DNA from: Verrucomicrobiales bacterium
GTDB taxonomy: Bacteria > Verrucomicrobiota > Verrucomicrobiia > Limisphaerales > Palsa-1400
Direction of reading: 5' to 3'
Length of the DNA stretch: 52,031 nt
NCBI GenBank assembly: GCA_003140095.1
Contig: PLIU01000357.1
Location: forward strand, 1 to 52,031
Below the pieces are notes generated by a model, which saw only the letters and a program-made list of their open reading frames with translations, did no database searches and was not told the DNA's origin. Of the stretch, positions 23,906 through 32,591 are shown piece after piece. The first letter of the stretch is position 1, and each line of letters opens with the position of its first letter. The position numbers were made by a program, and so were the translations under genes.

Positions 23906-26091
23906 AATTTGTTCATAGGCAAGGACGTTAGTTTCGCCGGACGCGCGGAGGGCGCCAGGCGGCATTTTTGGAACGGCGCCGAGCCCACGATGCCGGCCAG
24001 CAACGCGGAGGGGCGCCCATTCGCTTTTTCAATTTGGCTCACAATTTGATCAACGGTTTCAACGTCGGAATACTCCAGACCGCGGCCCAGCGCATAAGTT
24101 AGCATCTTCTCGGTCAAAGTGCGGTAAAAATCTTTCGCGTGTTTTTGCGCCAGGATGGACTTGAGTTCCTGGATGTTGGTAAAGCTCTCGCCCGTGAGCA
24201 ATGTGCCCGCGGCGTCGATGGGCTGTTTGAACTCCGCCGCGCGCCAAATGCCCAGGGCATCGAAATTCTCCATCGCCAGGCCCAGCGGGTCCATGCGATT
24301 GTGACAGGAGGCGCACAAGGCATTGGCACGGTGCTTCGCCAAAATCTCGCGCAGGCTGGGGGCATCGTTGGTCAACCCCTTGGCGGCGTCTTCCAACGGC
24401 GGGATGTTCGCGGGCGGCGGCGGTGGCGGCGTGCCCAAAATGCCGTCCAGAACGAAAAGCCCCCGCTTGACCGGCGAGGTGCGCGTGGGATTGGAAGTGA
24501 CCACCAGGACCGTGCCCTCGGTCAACACCCCTCCGCGCGGACTGTCCGGCGGCAAAGTGACGCGCCGCATTTCCTCCCCGGTCACGTTGGTGATGCCGTA
24601 TTGGTGGGCCAGACGCTCGTTGAGAAAAGTGTAATCGCTCTGGATCAGCTCCAGCAAACTGCGATCCTCATGCACCACGTAACTGAAGACTTCTTCGGTC
24701 TCCTCGCGCATGGCCTTGCGCAACTCGGAGGTCAGGCCCGGACGCAATGGGGCCGTGAAACGCTTGAAAAAGGTGGCGCGAATTTCCTCCCTCTCGTCCT
24801 TTTCCTCTTTGGTTATCAGATCTGAAGGCTTATCTTCCAACTCGTGAAAACGCCGCCGCAGATGCTCCAAGTCGTGATTCGTCCCTCGCTCGCGCGCAAG
24901 GACCTCGTGATCGTCGATCTGGACATTTTCGACATCCCTGGCGCGCAGCCATTGACCGGTGAAATTGCGGACGAAATCCTTCGAGTGTTTGTCCTGCAGC
25001 ATTCGTTTCACCTGCGCTGGCAGGTCCCGGCGCAAATGGCCTTCGGCGGCCAGGCGCATCAATTCCTCATCCGGCATCGACGACCACAGAAAATAAGACA
25101 ACCGCGAGGCCAGCGCGTACTCATCCACCAGCGGATTTCCCCGCGGGTCGCTGTTGGCTTCCGTTCCCTCCTCGCGAAAGATAAAGCGCGGCGACGCCAG
25201 CACCGCCACCATCGCTTGGCCGATGCCGGACTCAAATGTCTTGCCGGGCTGCGCATAATCTTCCTCCGCCAAGGCGGCCAGCCGCTTGACCGTTTTCTCG
25301 TCCACGGGACGCCGGAAGGCTTTGCGGGCGAAATCCCCTAAAATTTCACGCGCATAATTCCGGCGCTCTTTGGACCCGGCAGGGACATCTCTGGGAAAAA
25401 AGCGCTCATAAACTTTGGGCTTCGCCCCCTCTTTCTTTTCCGGCACCGCTCGGGCCGCGATTTTTTCCGCCGCGATCAGGTATTTCTCCAGCAACATCGG
25501 CGAGAGCGTCAACACATCGCCGATGGTGTCGAAACCGTACCCCGTGTCATCGGGTGGAAACTCCGACTGCGTTTCGTAATCGACGCCCATCAAATCGCGG
25601 ATGGTGTTGCGGTATTCGACGCGGTTGAGGCGGCGCACCGTGACGCGGCCCGGATCGGGATTGGCGGGATCGATGCAAAAGACCGCGCTCTTGATCCACT
25701 GCGCGATTTCCTGTTGTTGCTCCGGGGAGGGGTGCGGTTTTTTGGCCGGAGGCATCATGCCGGCGCGCAGATTCTTGAGCGCTTTCCACCACAAATCCCG
25801 GTTCGTAAGGACGCTTTGGTCGGATTTAAGTTCGTCGAAGGCGACGTTGCCTTTGTGCGCGCCATCGCCATGGCAATCGAAGCAATAGGTTTCCAGAATC
25901 GGCCGGATTTGGGCGCGAAACACCGCCGCGCCCGGCGCCGAATCCGCCGCCGCCCGTCCCAAACCCGCCAGCAGAGCCAGCCACGCCAAACCAAAGAGCC
26001 AGCCTGGACGACACGAACGCGCTCTCCAAGCCGGCAAAACCGTTGCGGCTGAGAGACTTGCGGCGGCCTGCGATTTGACGATAAAACTCAT
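23902..26091 (-). CDS. Cytochrome-type DUF1592/DUF1588/DUF1585 protein
   Basis: 729 residues, exported (hydrophobic stretch near 31-46). Order by pattern: a c-type heme site CFDCH (Cys70, Cys73) with GNVAFDELKS, DUF1587 (RRLNRVEYRNTIRDLMGVDY), DUF1595, DUF1592 (GIGQAMVAVLASPRFIFREE, LASRLSYFLWSSMPDEELM), DUF1588 (TSNPTRTSPVKRGLFVLD, and a second CxxCH in ALCASCHNRMDPLGLAMENF), then DUF1585. These planctomycete/verrucomicrobial periplasmic cytochromes are thought to act with DUF1552 in oxidative attack on polysaccharides; the reaction is unproven. First gene of the three-gene operon. Confidence 0.88.
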   Translation of the reverse strand: MSFIVKSQAAASLSAATVLPAWRARSCRPGWLFGLAWLALLAGLGRAAADSAPGAAVFRAQIRPILETYCFDCHGDGAHKGNVAFDELKSDQSVLTNRDLWWKALKNLRAGMMPPAKKPHPSPEQQQEIAQWIKSAVFCIDPANPDPGRVTVRRLNRVEYRNTIRDLMGVDYETQSEFPPDDTGYGFDTIGDVLTLSPMLLEKYLIAAEKIAARAVPEKKEGAKPKVYERFFPRDVPAGSKERRNYAREILGDFARKAFRRPVDEKTVKRLAALAEEDYAQPGKTFESGIGQAMVAVLASPRFIFREEGTEANSDPRGNPLVDEYALASRLSYFLWSSMPDEELMRLAAEGHLRRDLPAQVKRMLQDKHSKDFVRNFTGQWLRARDVENVQIDDHEVLARERGTNHDLEHLRRRFHELEDKPSDLITKEEKDEREEIRATFFKRFTAPLRPGLTSELRKAMREETEEVFSYVVHEDRSLLELIQSDYTFLNERLAHQYGITNVTGEEMRRVTLPPDSPRGGVLTEGTVLVVTSNPTRTSPVKRGLFVLDGILGTPPPPPPANIPPLEDAAKGLTNDAPSLREILAKHRANALCASCHNRMDPLGLAMENFDALGIWRAAEFKQPIDAAGTLLTGESFTNIQELKSILAQKHAKDFYRTLTEKMLTYALGRGLEYSDVETVDQIVSQIEKANGRPSALLAGIVGSAPFQKCRLAPSARPAKLTSLPMNKL

Positions 26092-26146
26092 GGTGGGCTG
26101 CTGCCGACACCGGACACTTCATAGACGTTGAGTTGGGCGTTCCCAT

Positions 26147-26617
26147 TCACTTTGATCCAGCCCACTCGGAAAAGCGTTGATGGACTTCCTCCAGTGTCAG
26201 GTCTTCCTTGTGCGTGGCCACCGTCCACACGTGCCCGAAGGGATCGGTCAGCGTGGCGGACCGGTCGCCGTAAAACTGATCTTGCAGCGGACGGACCATT
26301 TTGGCTCCGAGCGCGACCGCCTTTCCCACCACTTCATCGCAATCCTCCACATAGAGACAGACCGTCACCGGCGTGCCGCCGTAAGAAATGGGGCTGCGGG
26401 AAATAAAACCTGGGAATTCATCGGACAGCATGATGACCGAATCGCCGATCTGGATTTCGGCGTGTGCGACCTTGCCGTCGGGCGTCGGCATGCGCGCGAT
26501 TTCCTCGGCGCCGAAGGCCGACTCGTAGAACTCGATGGCGCGGGCCGCGTCGTTCACGATCAGATAAGGCGTCACTGCGCGAAAGCCTTCCGGGATGTAA
26601 TGTACTTTCGGTTTCAT
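26147..26617 (-). CDS. VOC family (PhnB/glyoxalase-like) protein
   Basis: 156 residues from ATG 26617. Two beta-alpha-beta-beta-beta modules of the vicinal-oxygen-chelate fold: VTPYLIVNDAARAIEFYESA, later VCLYVEDCDEVVGKAVALGA and a closing DRSATLTDPFGHVWTVATH. PhnB-type members bind a metal but have varied or unknown substrates. Not clearly linked to the DUF1592 operon downstream. Confidence 0.82.
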   Translation of the reverse strand: MKPKVHYIPEGFRAVTPYLIVNDAARAIEFYESAFGAEEIARMPTPDGKVAHAEIQIGDSVIMLSDEFPGFISRSPISYGGTPVTVCLYVEDCDEVVGKAVALGAKMVRPLQDQFYGDRSATLTDPFGHVWTVATHKEDLTLEEVHQRFSEWAGSK

Positions 26618-26740
26618 AAGCGGCTTGATTGTAACCCAAGGCAACAGAGCCGTCCACGCAAAAAGCCCCAATTGCCCCAATTATCAGCGACTTCTTCGGG
26701 AGCGCATTCGTCCTTGTCGTGCAAAAGCGCAGCCCATGAA

Positions 26741-26846
26741 ACGGTAGGGTGAGAGCCGTGACTATATCCCACGAAATCGAGTTACGTCTCGACGAGACGG
26801 AACAAATTAAGAGCGGCCCGCTTTGCGGGCTGTCTCGCCCTACCGT
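26741..26846. repeat. Short element with imperfect terminal inverted repeats
   Basis: The ends ACGGTAGGGTGAGAG (26741-26755) and GTCTCGCCCTACCGT (26832-26846) are inverted repeats matching at 13 of 15 positions. The interior holds the palindrome CGTCTCGACGAGACG and GCGGCCCGCTTTGCGGGC, so the transcript could fold strongly. No coding content. It directly abuts the next element, with no base between. Confidence 0.65.
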
Positions 26847-26967
26847 CTAGTGTAGTGTCTCACAATTGGCTGGCGTTATTGTCGTCCCGACTTCCGAGGC
26901 ATTCGAGGCATTTTCCAGAAGGATCAGCATACTAATAACTCCAGTCGTTTGTGAGACACTACACTAG
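26847..26967. mobile_element. MITE-like element with perfect 19-bp terminal inverted repeats
   Basis: CTAGTGTAGTGTCTCACAA (26847-26865) is repeated exactly in inverse orientation at 26949-26967, enclosing an 83-bp interior without coding capacity. If the outer CTAG is the target duplication (self-complementary, as for IS5-type insertions), the element is 26851-26963 with 15-bp inverted repeats. No transposase is in the window, so it would depend on one elsewhere. Confidence 0.65.
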
Positions 26968-27037
26968 GATAGTGTCCCTCCCAATGGTTGGAACCGGCGC
27001 TGTGGGCTGAAACGCTACCACCGAGGTTAACCACGCC

Positions 27038-28555
27038 TCACTGCGGGGTGGCGGGAGCGGCGGAGGGCGGGCTTTCGGTCGGGTTCGGCTTCTTCAACCC
27101 GAGCTTGGTGCGAAGATAATTCTGGGAGTACTCGTTTAATTGACGGGTTCGCGGATTGGTGTCAAGCAATTCATCCAAGGCCCTCTGCCTGATTTCCTGC
27201 CACGACTTCAAAATCAGACGCTCCTTGGAAATCGGCGCGATTTTCTTGTCATAATGGTTCCAGACAGCCTTAGCCAAATTATCATAATCGACGGCTTTAA
27301 CATCGTTGTCATGCAACAGACACACGAACTCCGTGACGTACATGCCCTTCAGATTGCCCATCACCCGGCTGGGGTCCGTTTCGTTGTCGTCTTCGGCGAC
27401 GGTGGCGAAGACGAAGTCGTCCAACGAAAAGTTCGCTTGTTTGCCAACGAACGAGTTGGTGTAGTTCTTTTTCAGATAGTCGAACCAGACGACGGCCTGC
27501 TGCAAACGGCCATTAACGTAGAGCAAGGGGATGGCTTCCTTGAGGAAATTCTTCTGCGCGTTTTGAAAGTTCGAGTCCGGCTGCTCGGCGATCATTTTTT
27601 CATAGGCGCGGTTGATGTTGGACACCAAATCCAGATTGGGCCAGAGCATGAAATTCTGCTCGGTCACGTTGGTCACCGAAGGCGCCAACGCCCCGCCCCG
27701 CAAGCAAGCCATGCGCAGGCTCTGAAAGATGGAACGGCGCAACATGTCCGAATCGTAGCTGTTGGTCTCGTAAGCGCTGGCTTTCGGCCACAAGCCGTTG
27801 GTGTCGGCGGCAATCTGGCGGTAGAGCTCCGCCCAATAAACGGCGTGCGCATCCGGCAATCGCCAATCAAACGGCCCGTACTCCTCATCCACTTTTTGGA
27901 TGACCGCGGGGTCCATTTTGTAAACGTCGCGCAATTTTCGCGCCCGCTCCTTTTCGTCCGCCGTGGTGGGATGCTCCAGCGCCTCGATATTTGGCCGGCC
28001 GCCCAGCACGTTCTGCATTTCCTGCGCCCAGTGGCGCTTGTAGGTCATATGGGCGTCGTCCAGGTTTTGTCCTATCTTATGCTGGAAGAACCAGGAGAGC
28101 TCCCGGTAAATCGGCGGGGCGTCCGGGTTGAGCGGGATGCCGCGGTCGCGCAGCAATTCGACGCCGCGCTTGACCCATTGCCAGCGGTCTTCGGGGTTCT
28201 TGAATTTGACGGAGACGTTGTAAGCCATGTTCCAGGCTTGATCGATCCAGACTTGGGTGAAATGGGGTTCCAGGGCCGTGGTCCAATCGGCCAATTGTAC
28301 CATCTCGAAAAACTTGTCTGCATTCTGCAGGTCGTTCATCCGCATCCAGAGCGCGTTGGCGATAAGTCCCCGCAAGCCGCCCAGCGCCACGGTGGTAAAG
28401 GCCAGCAGCGGAGGCGCGTTCTTCAACGGCGGCAGCCGCGTCAGGCCAAGCTGGCCCCGCTGCCCGTTAAGCCAATTCTGCATTTGCGACGAGACGCACA
28501 GCAGAAACATGGCCAACGCGACCAGCCCTATTTTGTAGATTCGAGTCTTAATCAT
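27038..28555 (-). CDS. Conserved membrane-anchored hypothetical, TPR-like
   Basis: 505 residues from ATG 28555 (CGGCGGG just upstream); ATG 28588 would add 11. An N-terminal span (IGLVALAMFLLCVSSQMQNWL), a second hydrophobic patch (LLAFTTVALGGLRGLIANAL), then a large helix-rich region with Trp/Tyr-bearing pairs (FFEMVQLADWTTALEPHFTQ; YWAELYRQIA; VNGRLQQAVVWFDYLKKNY) like degenerate tetratricopeptide repeats, and a Pro/Ala-rich tail. Large proteins of this layout are common in Verrucomicrobiota, with no known function. The gene stands alone between the MITE region and mdh, transcribed away from mdh. Confidence 0.65.
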   Translation of the reverse strand: MIKTRIYKIGLVALAMFLLCVSSQMQNWLNGQRGQLGLTRLPPLKNAPPLLAFTTVALGGLRGLIANALWMRMNDLQNADKFFEMVQLADWTTALEPHFTQVWIDQAWNMAYNVSVKFKNPEDRWQWVKRGVELLRDRGIPLNPDAPPIYRELSWFFQHKIGQNLDDAHMTYKRHWAQEMQNVLGGRPNIEALEHPTTADEKERARKLRDVYKMDPAVIQKVDEEYGPFDWRLPDAHAVYWAELYRQIAADTNGLWPKASAYETNSYDSDMLRRSIFQSLRMACLRGGALAPSVTNVTEQNFMLWPNLDLVSNINRAYEKMIAEQPDSNFQNAQKNFLKEAIPLLYVNGRLQQAVVWFDYLKKNYTNSFVGKQANFSLDDFVFATVAEDDNETDPSRVMGNLKGMYVTEFVCLLHDNDVKAVDYDNLAKAVWNHYDKKIAPISKERLILKSWQEIRQRALDELLDTNPRTRQLNEYSQNYLRTKLGLKKPNPTESPPSAAPATPQ

Positions 28556-28767
28556 CCCGCCGTAATTATGGTACGATGAGTTGGACAATCTGACAATGAC
28601 TTTTGCTCGATTTTCCTTCGCAAGCCCGGTCTTCCATGGAGAATTGAAAGAGGACGATGGACATTGAAAGACGGGGCGTTTCAGTGCAAGTCATCCACCC
28701 TCGCAGTGCGGGTTGTGGATCCGTATGAATACCCATTGTAAATCGTTGGCCGAATCAGCCTTTGCAC

Positions 28768-28795
28768 TTGCCTCTTCGGAAACTCGGCGCATAAT
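28768..28795 (+). promoter_or_regulatory. Putative mdh promoter
   Basis: TTGCCT (28768-28773) and CATAAT (28790-28795) are separated by 16 bases and end 14 bases before the mdh ATG. By resemblance to the sigma-70 consensus only. Confidence 0.3.
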
Positions 28796-28809
28796 ACATC
28801 GACTGAAAT

Positions 28810-29802
28810 ATGAATAAAGCAGCCATTTCCGTCGCGGTCACCGGCGCCGCCGGCGCCATCGGTTATTCCATCTTGTTCCGAATCGCCACGGGCGAGTTGT
28901 TCGGTCCCGATCAACCTGTCGTCCTGACGCTGGTCGATATTCCCGACGCCTTGCCCGCCTTGCAAGGCGTCATGATGGAACTGGAAGACTGCGCGTCTCC
29001 CGCCCTGCAAAAGCTGGTGGCCACGGCGGATTTGAACGAAGGCTTTCGCGGCGTCCATTGGGCGTTGCTCATCGGCAGTGTCTCCCGCAAACCGGGCATG
29101 GAACGCAAAGACCTGCTCGCCATCAACGGCAAAATCTTCACCGGGCAGGGCCAAGCCCTGCAAAAAAACGCCGCCCCAGACGTCCGAATCCTGGTCGTCG
29201 GCAACCCCTGCAACACCAATTGCCTCATCGCCCGGCACAACGCGCCGGACATTCCTGCCGACCGCTGGTTCGCCATGACGCGCCTGGACGAAAACCGCGC
29301 CAAGGCGCAATTGGCCAGAAAAGCCGGCGTCGGTATCGCCTCGGTTTCCAATCTGGCCGTCTGGGGCAATCACAGTCCGACGATGTTCCCCGATTTTTAT
29401 CACGCCAAAATCGGCGGCAAGACGGCCACGGCGGCCATCCCGGACGAGAATTGGCTCAAAACCGAATTCGTCACGACTGTCGCCCAACGCGGCACCGCCG
29501 TGCTCAACGCCCGCAAAGCCGGCAGCGCCGCCAGCGCCGCCAACGCCGCCATCGACACCGTCCACTCCGTGCTGCGGCCCACGTCCGCCGGAGATTGGCA
29601 CAGCGTCTGTGTGGTGGCCGACGGCAGTTACGGCATCGACGCCGGACTGATCTGTTCCTTCCCCGTCCGCAGCGACGGCCAGAAGCTCCAAATCGTGCAA
29701 GGCTTGGAGTTGAACGAACTCGCGCGCGCCAAAATCACGGCCTCGGTCAACGAGTTGAAAAGCGAAAAAGCGATCGCCGCAGAATTGGGATTGGTCAAAT
29801 GA
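28810..29802 (+). CDS. mdh: Malate dehydrogenase
   Basis: Interconverts malate and oxaloacetate with NAD(H). 330 residues, the LDH-like/type 2 form. Marks: VAVTGAAGAIGYSILFRIA (nucleotide loop), GSVSRKPGMERKDLL (mobile loop with substrate Arg), VVGNPCNTNCLIA, TRLDENRAKAQLA (Asp-Arg), and VWGNHSPTMFPDF with the catalytic His. Stands alone; its stop is 4 bases from the convergent vapC stop. Confidence 0.95.
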   Translation: MNKAAISVAVTGAAGAIGYSILFRIATGELFGPDQPVVLTLVDIPDALPALQGVMMELEDCASPALQKLVATADLNEGFRGVHWALLIGSVSRKPGMERKDLLAINGKIFTGQGQALQKNAAPDVRILVVGNPCNTNCLIARHNAPDIPADRWFAMTRLDENRAKAQLARKAGVGIASVSNLAVWGNHSPTMFPDFYHAKIGGKTATAAIPDENWLKTEFVTTVAQRGTAVLNARKAGSAASAANAAIDTVHSVLRPTSAGDWHSVCVVADGSYGIDAGLICSFPVRSDGQKLQIVQGLELNELARAKITASVNELKSEKAIAAELGLVK

Positions 29803-29806
29803 CGGT

Positions 29807-30184
29807 TCATAACGAATTCGCCAGCGGCAGGAGGTCGTCGAAGTGTCTGTCGCACTGTTCCAATTCCAACCCATGAGTTACAGCGCACGCCGCCGTAATA
29901 ATGTCACTAATGGGAACGTTGATTCCTTTTACCCGGCAGCGAAGCGCGAGCTTGGAAGCCAGTTTCCAGACGGCCGCGTCCAGCGGGACACGCTCGATTT
30001 CGTTTTCCATTTCGGCCAACTCCCGCTTTTCTTTCGCGCCACGCGCTCCATGCCACAATTCCACCAAAGTGATGTCGCACCAAGCCGCCTCGCCTCTCAA
30101 AACAAGCACCTCAATGCGGTCGCCCGCAGTGGACTCGCGGTCACGGAGGTATTCCACCCAACTGGAGGTATCAACGAGCCTCAT
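29807..30184 (-). CDS. vapC: VapC-type PIN-domain ribonuclease toxin
   Basis: 125 residues with a full PIN domain: first acid in MRLVDTSSWVEYLRD (D5), second in CDITLVELWHGA (E42), further acids in VPISDIITAACAV and the CDRHFDDL end, making the Mg2+ site. VapC toxins cleave tRNA or rRNA to halt translation. ATG 30184 overlaps the antitoxin stop by 4 bases. One of only two TA loci in the window that look undamaged. Confidence 0.88.
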   Translation of the reverse strand: MRLVDTSSWVEYLRDRESTAGDRIEVLVLRGEAAWCDITLVELWHGARGAKEKRELAEMENEIERVPLDAAVWKLASKLALRCRVKGINVPISDIITAACAVTHGLELEQCDRHFDDLLPLANSL

Positions 30185-30402
30185 CTGGCCTTGGGCATGT
30201 CGGCTGCGCGCATCGCCTTCAGGTCGGCTTGTGTCATGAAGTCACGGAACCGTCCACGCACGCGGGCGTTCAGTTTTTCCAGGCGTTTGAGACGGTTGTA
30301 GCGTTCCACGGCTGTCACCACGGCTTCGCGTTTAGTTTTCGCGCCCGTAAATTTCATGACTTCATTCATGGCTCCATCAGGAATATCAATGGTTGTTTTC
30401 AT
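30181..30402 (-). CDS. vapB: VapB-type antitoxin
   Basis: 73 residues starting MKTTIDIPDGAMNEVMKFTG, the VapB/DUF2191 ribbon-helix-helix DNA-binding start (strand, then helix), then AKTKREAVVTAVERYNRLKR and a C-terminal toxin-binding tail with FRDFMTQADLKAMR. It lies upstream of vapC with overlapping stop and start codons; the complex would repress its own promoter. Confidence 0.85.
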   Translation of the reverse strand: MKTTIDIPDGAMNEVMKFTGAKTKREAVVTAVERYNRLKRLEKLNARVRGRFRDFMTQADLKAMRAADMPKAR

Positions 30403-30439
30403 GCTTCTAGAATATCATGCTTTGGATTCCAGTCAAGGT

Positions 30440-31423
30440 TCATTTGGATTCCCAAAAACATTCCAAGAAGGACACGGCGCCTGGCGCGCGCGCGACGATG
30501 CCTTCGCACTGCGCGGGCGCCAGGCAGAATTGCCCCGCGCCTATCTCCACCACTTCGCCCACGCCTTCGATGCGCAACACGCCTTGCACCACGCCGAAAA
30601 TCCGCATCCGCCCCGCCCTCCAAGCCAGTTGATCGCCTCCGGCCCATTGCCGAAGATCGACTGAAAACAGATCATCCCGCACCAGCGGACGGACCGTGCC
30701 CGGATGGGAGGCGAAGACCGTGCGCGGCAGCAACGCCGGCTCAAAATCTACGAAGTCGATGCTGGCCAGCGACTGTGTCAGGTGCAACTCGCGCGCGTTG
30801 CCGTCGCGATCCACGCGGTTCCAGTCAAACACGCGGTACGTCGTGTCCGAATTCTGTTGCACCTCGAAGATCACCATCCCCGCCCCAAGCGCATGCACGC
30901 GTCCGCTGGGCAAAAACATCGCGTCGCCCTCCTGCGCGGCGATGCGATGAAAGCACTCCGCTACGGTCTGGGCCGCGAGCTTCCGTCTAAATTCCGCGCG
31001 GCTGACCCCCTTTTTCAAGCCAACGAACAATTCCGCCCCCCGTTCCGCCCGCGCCACGTACCACATCTCCGTTTTCGGTTCGCCACCCAGGCGCGCGGCC
31101 ACGGTAGCGGGCGGATGGACCTGCAAGGACAATGTGTCCTGAGCGTCAATAATTTTAATCAGGAGCGGAAAGCGCCCCGGGGCCGGGTCGCGCGGACCGA
31201 GCAAGTCGGCGGGACATTGTTCCATGAGCCAGTGCAGCGTCCTGCCCCGCAACGGCCCGCGGGCGATGACGCTTTCATCGCCGGGCCGGTCGCTGATCTC
31301 CCATGACTCCCCCACGCGCCCGCCCGCGGGCAAAATCTTGCCGTAAAGCGTCTCCAAGTTGCGTCCGCCCCAGATTCGCTCTTTGAAAATGGGTTCGAAA
31401 GTCAGTGGGTAAAGTTTCACCAT
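30440..31423 (-). CDS. manA: Mannose-6-phosphate isomerase, class I
   Basis: Zn2+-dependent cupin enzyme converting mannose-6-P and fructose-6-P; supplies mannose for glycans. 327 residues. Landmarks: FKERIWGGRNL, the zinc ligands in LSLQVHPPA (Gln and His), KTEMWYV (Glu) and SGRVHALGAG (His), then FEVQQNSDTTYRVFDW. The length fits the short bacterial form. Start ATG 31423. A neighbour on the same strand, accA, lies 47 bases upstream. Confidence 0.9.
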   Translation of the reverse strand: MVKLYPLTFEPIFKERIWGGRNLETLYGKILPAGGRVGESWEISDRPGDESVIARGPLRGRTLHWLMEQCPADLLGPRDPAPGRFPLLIKIIDAQDTLSLQVHPPATVAARLGGEPKTEMWYVARAERGAELFVGLKKGVSRAEFRRKLAAQTVAECFHRIAAQEGDAMFLPSGRVHALGAGMVIFEVQQNSDTTYRVFDWNRVDRDGNARELHLTQSLASIDFVDFEPALLPRTVFASHPGTVRPLVRDDLFSVDLRQWAGGDQLAWRAGRMRIFGVVQGVLRIEGVGEVVEIGAGQFCLAPAQCEGIVARAPGAVSFLECFWESK

Positions 31424-31470
31424 AAGGCGGTATTCCGCGAACGTTGCCTGACATGAATGCCCATCTGCCC

Positions 31471-32502
31471 TCAGATCGCGCCTGCCCCAGGAAAGCCGTT
31501 TGTGGACGAATCCCCGTTCTCGAGGCCGGCCGTTTTTTTCTGCGTCTCGACGAACCTTCCGTAGGCGCGGTATTTTTGGTAGCGCATTTTCAAACGCTCG
31601 CTGCCGGTGTGTTTTTTCAGCGCCTCCAAGTTGGTGATCAGGGCCGCTTTGAGCATTTGGGCCATGTCGGGCAAATTGTTGTGCGCCCCGCCCAAAGGTT
31701 CGGGCACGATCTCATCCACCAACCCCAACTCGCTTAAATCCTTGGCCGTGATGCGCAGGGCCGCGGCCGCTTTGGGCGCCGCCGCGCGATCCTTCCACAG
31801 GATGGCCGCGCAACCTTCCGGGCTGATGACCGAATAATACGCATTCTCCAGAATCAAAACCCGGTCCGCCACGCCAATGCCCAAAGCGCCGCCCGAACCC
31901 CCTTCGCCGATGACCGTCGCCACGATCGGCACTTCCAGCAACATCATCTCGCGCAAATTGACCGCGATGGCCTCCGCCACGTGCCGTTCCTCCGCGCCGA
32001 TGCCGGGATAAGCCCCCGGCGTGTCGATGAGCGAGATGATGGGCAAGCCGAACTTGTCCGCCATCTTCATCAGGCGCAGGGCTTTGCGATAGCCTTCGGG
32101 CATGGCCGAACCGAAATTGCGTTTGATATTCTCCTTGGTGTCCCGTCCCTTTTGCGTGCCAATGAGCAGGACTTTTTGCTCTCCCAATTTGGCCAATCCG
32201 CCGACCAACGCCGGGTCATCCGCGAACAGGCGGTCCCCGTGCAACTCGGAAAAATCGGTGAAGACGGACTCCGCGTAATCCAGTGTGAAAGGCCGTTTGG
32301 GGTGGCGGGCAATCTTAATGCGGTCCCAAGGGCTGAGATGGGCGAAAATTTGCCGCCGGGTCTCCTCGATTTTCTTCTCAATGGCCGCGACTTCCTCTTC
32401 AAAAGAGACACTCAGCGAGTGGTCTTCGGGATGTTTCTTGAGGTCGTCCAGCTTGCGTTGCAACTCCAGAATTGGCCTCTCAAAATCAAGCTGATATTTC
32501 AT
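31471..32502 (-). CDS. accA: Acetyl-CoA carboxylase carboxyltransferase alpha subunit
   Basis: With AccD transfers CO2 from biotin to acetyl-CoA. 343 residues from ATG 32502 (TTG/ATG further out adds 8). Diagnostic stretches: LDFERPILELQRKLDDL, SPWDRIKIARHPKRPFTLDY, FGLPIISLIDTPGAYPGIGA, IGEGGSGGALGIGVADRVL and YSVISPEGCAAILWKD. accD is not in the window; accB and accC are 27 kb away, so the subunits are in separate operons. Confidence 0.94.
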   Translation of the reverse strand: MKYQLDFERPILELQRKLDDLKKHPEDHSLSVSFEEEVAAIEKKIEETRRQIFAHLSPWDRIKIARHPKRPFTLDYAESVFTDFSELHGDRLFADDPALVGGLAKLGEQKVLLIGTQKGRDTKENIKRNFGSAMPEGYRKALRLMKMADKFGLPIISLIDTPGAYPGIGAEERHVAEAIAVNLREMMLLEVPIVATVIGEGGSGGALGIGVADRVLILENAYYSVISPEGCAAILWKDRAAAPKAAAALRITAKDLSELGLVDEIVPEPLGGAHNNLPDMAQMLKAALITNLEALKKHTGSERLKMRYQKYRAYGRFVETQKKTAGLENGDSSTNGFPGAGAI

Positions 32503-32591
32503 GGCCGGGAAGTCTAAATTCCCCAAGCCACTCGCGCAATGGCGAAAATTGGTATTTGATATTTCGCGAAGGGCGGCTGGGTCCCCGAGGC

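Noticed and set aside
27140-28579. A 479-codon open frame antisense to the TPR-like gene
   Set aside because: It lacks a family pattern; the minus-strand frame has a membrane anchor, TPR-like helices and a ribosome site.
28695-28718. Imperfect hairpin CCACCCTCGCA/TGCGGGTTGTGG before mdh
   Set aside because: One unpaired base and no T-tract; not enough to call a terminator or operator.
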